A DNA stretch of 36,883 nt, from positions 1-36,883 of the forward strand of contig JAJDHV010000008.1 in the NCBI GenBank assembly GCA_030266365.1. Direction: 5' to 3'. Below the pieces are notes generated by a model that saw only the letters and a list, made by a program, of their open reading frames with translations, searched no databases and had not been told where the DNA came from. The position numbers and the translations under genes are program-made. The stretch comes from Synergistaceae bacterium OttesenSCG-928-I11. Lineage in GTDB: Bacteria > Synergistota > Synergistia > Synergistales > Synergistaceae. This document shows, one piece after another, positions 36,244 to 36,883 of this stretch (positions are counted from its first letter, which is position 1; each line of letters begins with the position of its first letter).

Positions 36244-36883
36244 ATGTCATATAAGTATTTGCCGTATGGGCGGCAACACGTCGACGATGAAGATATCAAG
36301 GCCGTAATAGAAGTTCTTCAAGGCGATTGGCTCACAATGGGGCCCGCGGTAGAGCGTTTTGAAAAAACAGTGGCCGATTACTTGAACGTGCCTCATGCGG
36401 TTGCTTTTTCCAGCGGAACGGCTGCGTTGCACGCCGCCATGCATGTTGCGGGAGTGAGAGAAGGCAATTCTGTCGTTGTGTCGCCGATGACCTTCGTCGC
36501 TACGGCTAACTCTGTGCTATATTGCGTGGGGATTACGCTGCTAGCCGATATTTCACCGGATACGCTGAATCTTTCAGCCTAAGCGACAAGAACGATGATT
36601 GAATCGTCGAAAATGCCGGTGAAGGTGATTGCACCAGTCAGTTATGCAGGTTTTCCTGTCGACATAACCTCTTACAGAGAAATTGTTGGCTCTAAAGACA
36701 TTTTGATTATCGAAGACGCCAGCCACGCCCTGGGTGCTGTACGTAATGGTCGGTATGTCGGCGAGGAAGCGGATATGACAATTTTCAGCTTTCACCCTGT
36801 AAAGCACATTACGACCGCCGAGGGCGGGATGGTCGTCACCGCCTCCGATGACTTCGCCGCCCACCTGAGGCGCTTCCGTTCGC
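36244..36883 (+). pseudogene. pseC: PseC-type aminotransferase interrupted by an in-frame stop (right end cut off)
   Basis: PseC is the PLP-dependent transaminase that makes UDP-4-amino-4,6-dideoxy-N-acetyl-altrosamine, second step of pseudaminic acid synthesis. YLPYGRQHVDDEDIKAVIEV, GDWLTMGPAVERFEK and AFSSGTAALHAAMHVAG match PseC well. The frame then meets TAA at 36580-36582 (after DISPDTLNLSA), yet the same frame continues with excellent homology: IAPVSYAGFPVDI, LIIEDASHALGA and FSFHPVKHITTAEGG, which contains the PLP lysine. No frameshift is needed; one base change (for example GAA to TAA) explains it. The first fragment alone lacks the PLP lysine and cannot be active. A nonsense mutation or a sequencing error are both possible. 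It follows the methyltransferase gene by 4 bases; a clear ribosome-binding site is not seen. Confidence 0.82.

Noticed and set aside
36580-36582. Stop-codon recoding (selenocysteine or pyrrolysine) in pseC
   Set aside because: The codon is TAA, which is not used for either residue, and the position is not catalytic in the family.

Overview
The window is a GC-rich (about 60% by eye), densely packed bacterial chromosome segment. It probably comes from a motile anaerobe of the Synergistota: very large flagellins, FlgK and FlgL, a DUF3084 protein, and a Bacillus-like order comF - TIGR03826 - flgM - flgN - flgK - flgL - fliW - csrA - flagellin. A Negativicutes relative is the main alternative. This placement is inference from gene content and protein style; no rRNA marker is present.

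Region 1 (1-3400, minus strand) is a pyrimidine operon, pyrR-pyrB-pyrC-pyrF (pyrF runs off the left edge). Its leader carries a promoter, an exact match to the PyrR-binding loop consensus, and a 14-bp UUCG-capped terminator, i.e. PyrR-controlled attenuation. Region 2 (3540-6515, plus strand) is a small operon of three membrane proteins (DUF454, an unrecognised 7-TM protein, DUF4491) ending in a heme catalase. Region 3 (6516-7000) has no gene. It holds a cobalamin riboswitch followed by two intrinsic terminators, with no B12 gene downstream. Region 4 (7010-10078) has a DUF3084 membrane/coiled-coil protein with an apparent CTG start, a small zinc-ribbon protein, a GNAT acetyltransferase and metK.

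Region 5 (10120-33810) is the late flagellar locus: comF, the TIGR03826 regulator, flgM (anti-sigma-28), flgN (chaperone), two tandem flgK paralogues, a giant flgL with about eight repeated IN-like modules, fliW, csrA, a Maf-type flagellin glycosyltransferase, two flagellin genes sharing an apparently identical 2.1-kb tract, flaG, and a diverged third flagellin. Sigma-28 promoters precede flgM and flgK1. Hairpins with an NNGGAN hexaloop sit on or near the ribosome-binding sites of the flagellin genes and upstream of flaG. Together with fliW and csrA this suggests a FliW-CsrA-flagellin switch acting on several targets.

Region 6 (33850-36883) is more AT-rich and looks acquired. It has a radical SAM protein and an FkbM methyltransferase that share the same N-terminal Rossmann-like domain, then a PseC-type aminotransferase broken by an in-frame TAA. 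It is most likely a flagellin-glycan modification cassette continuing beyond the window.
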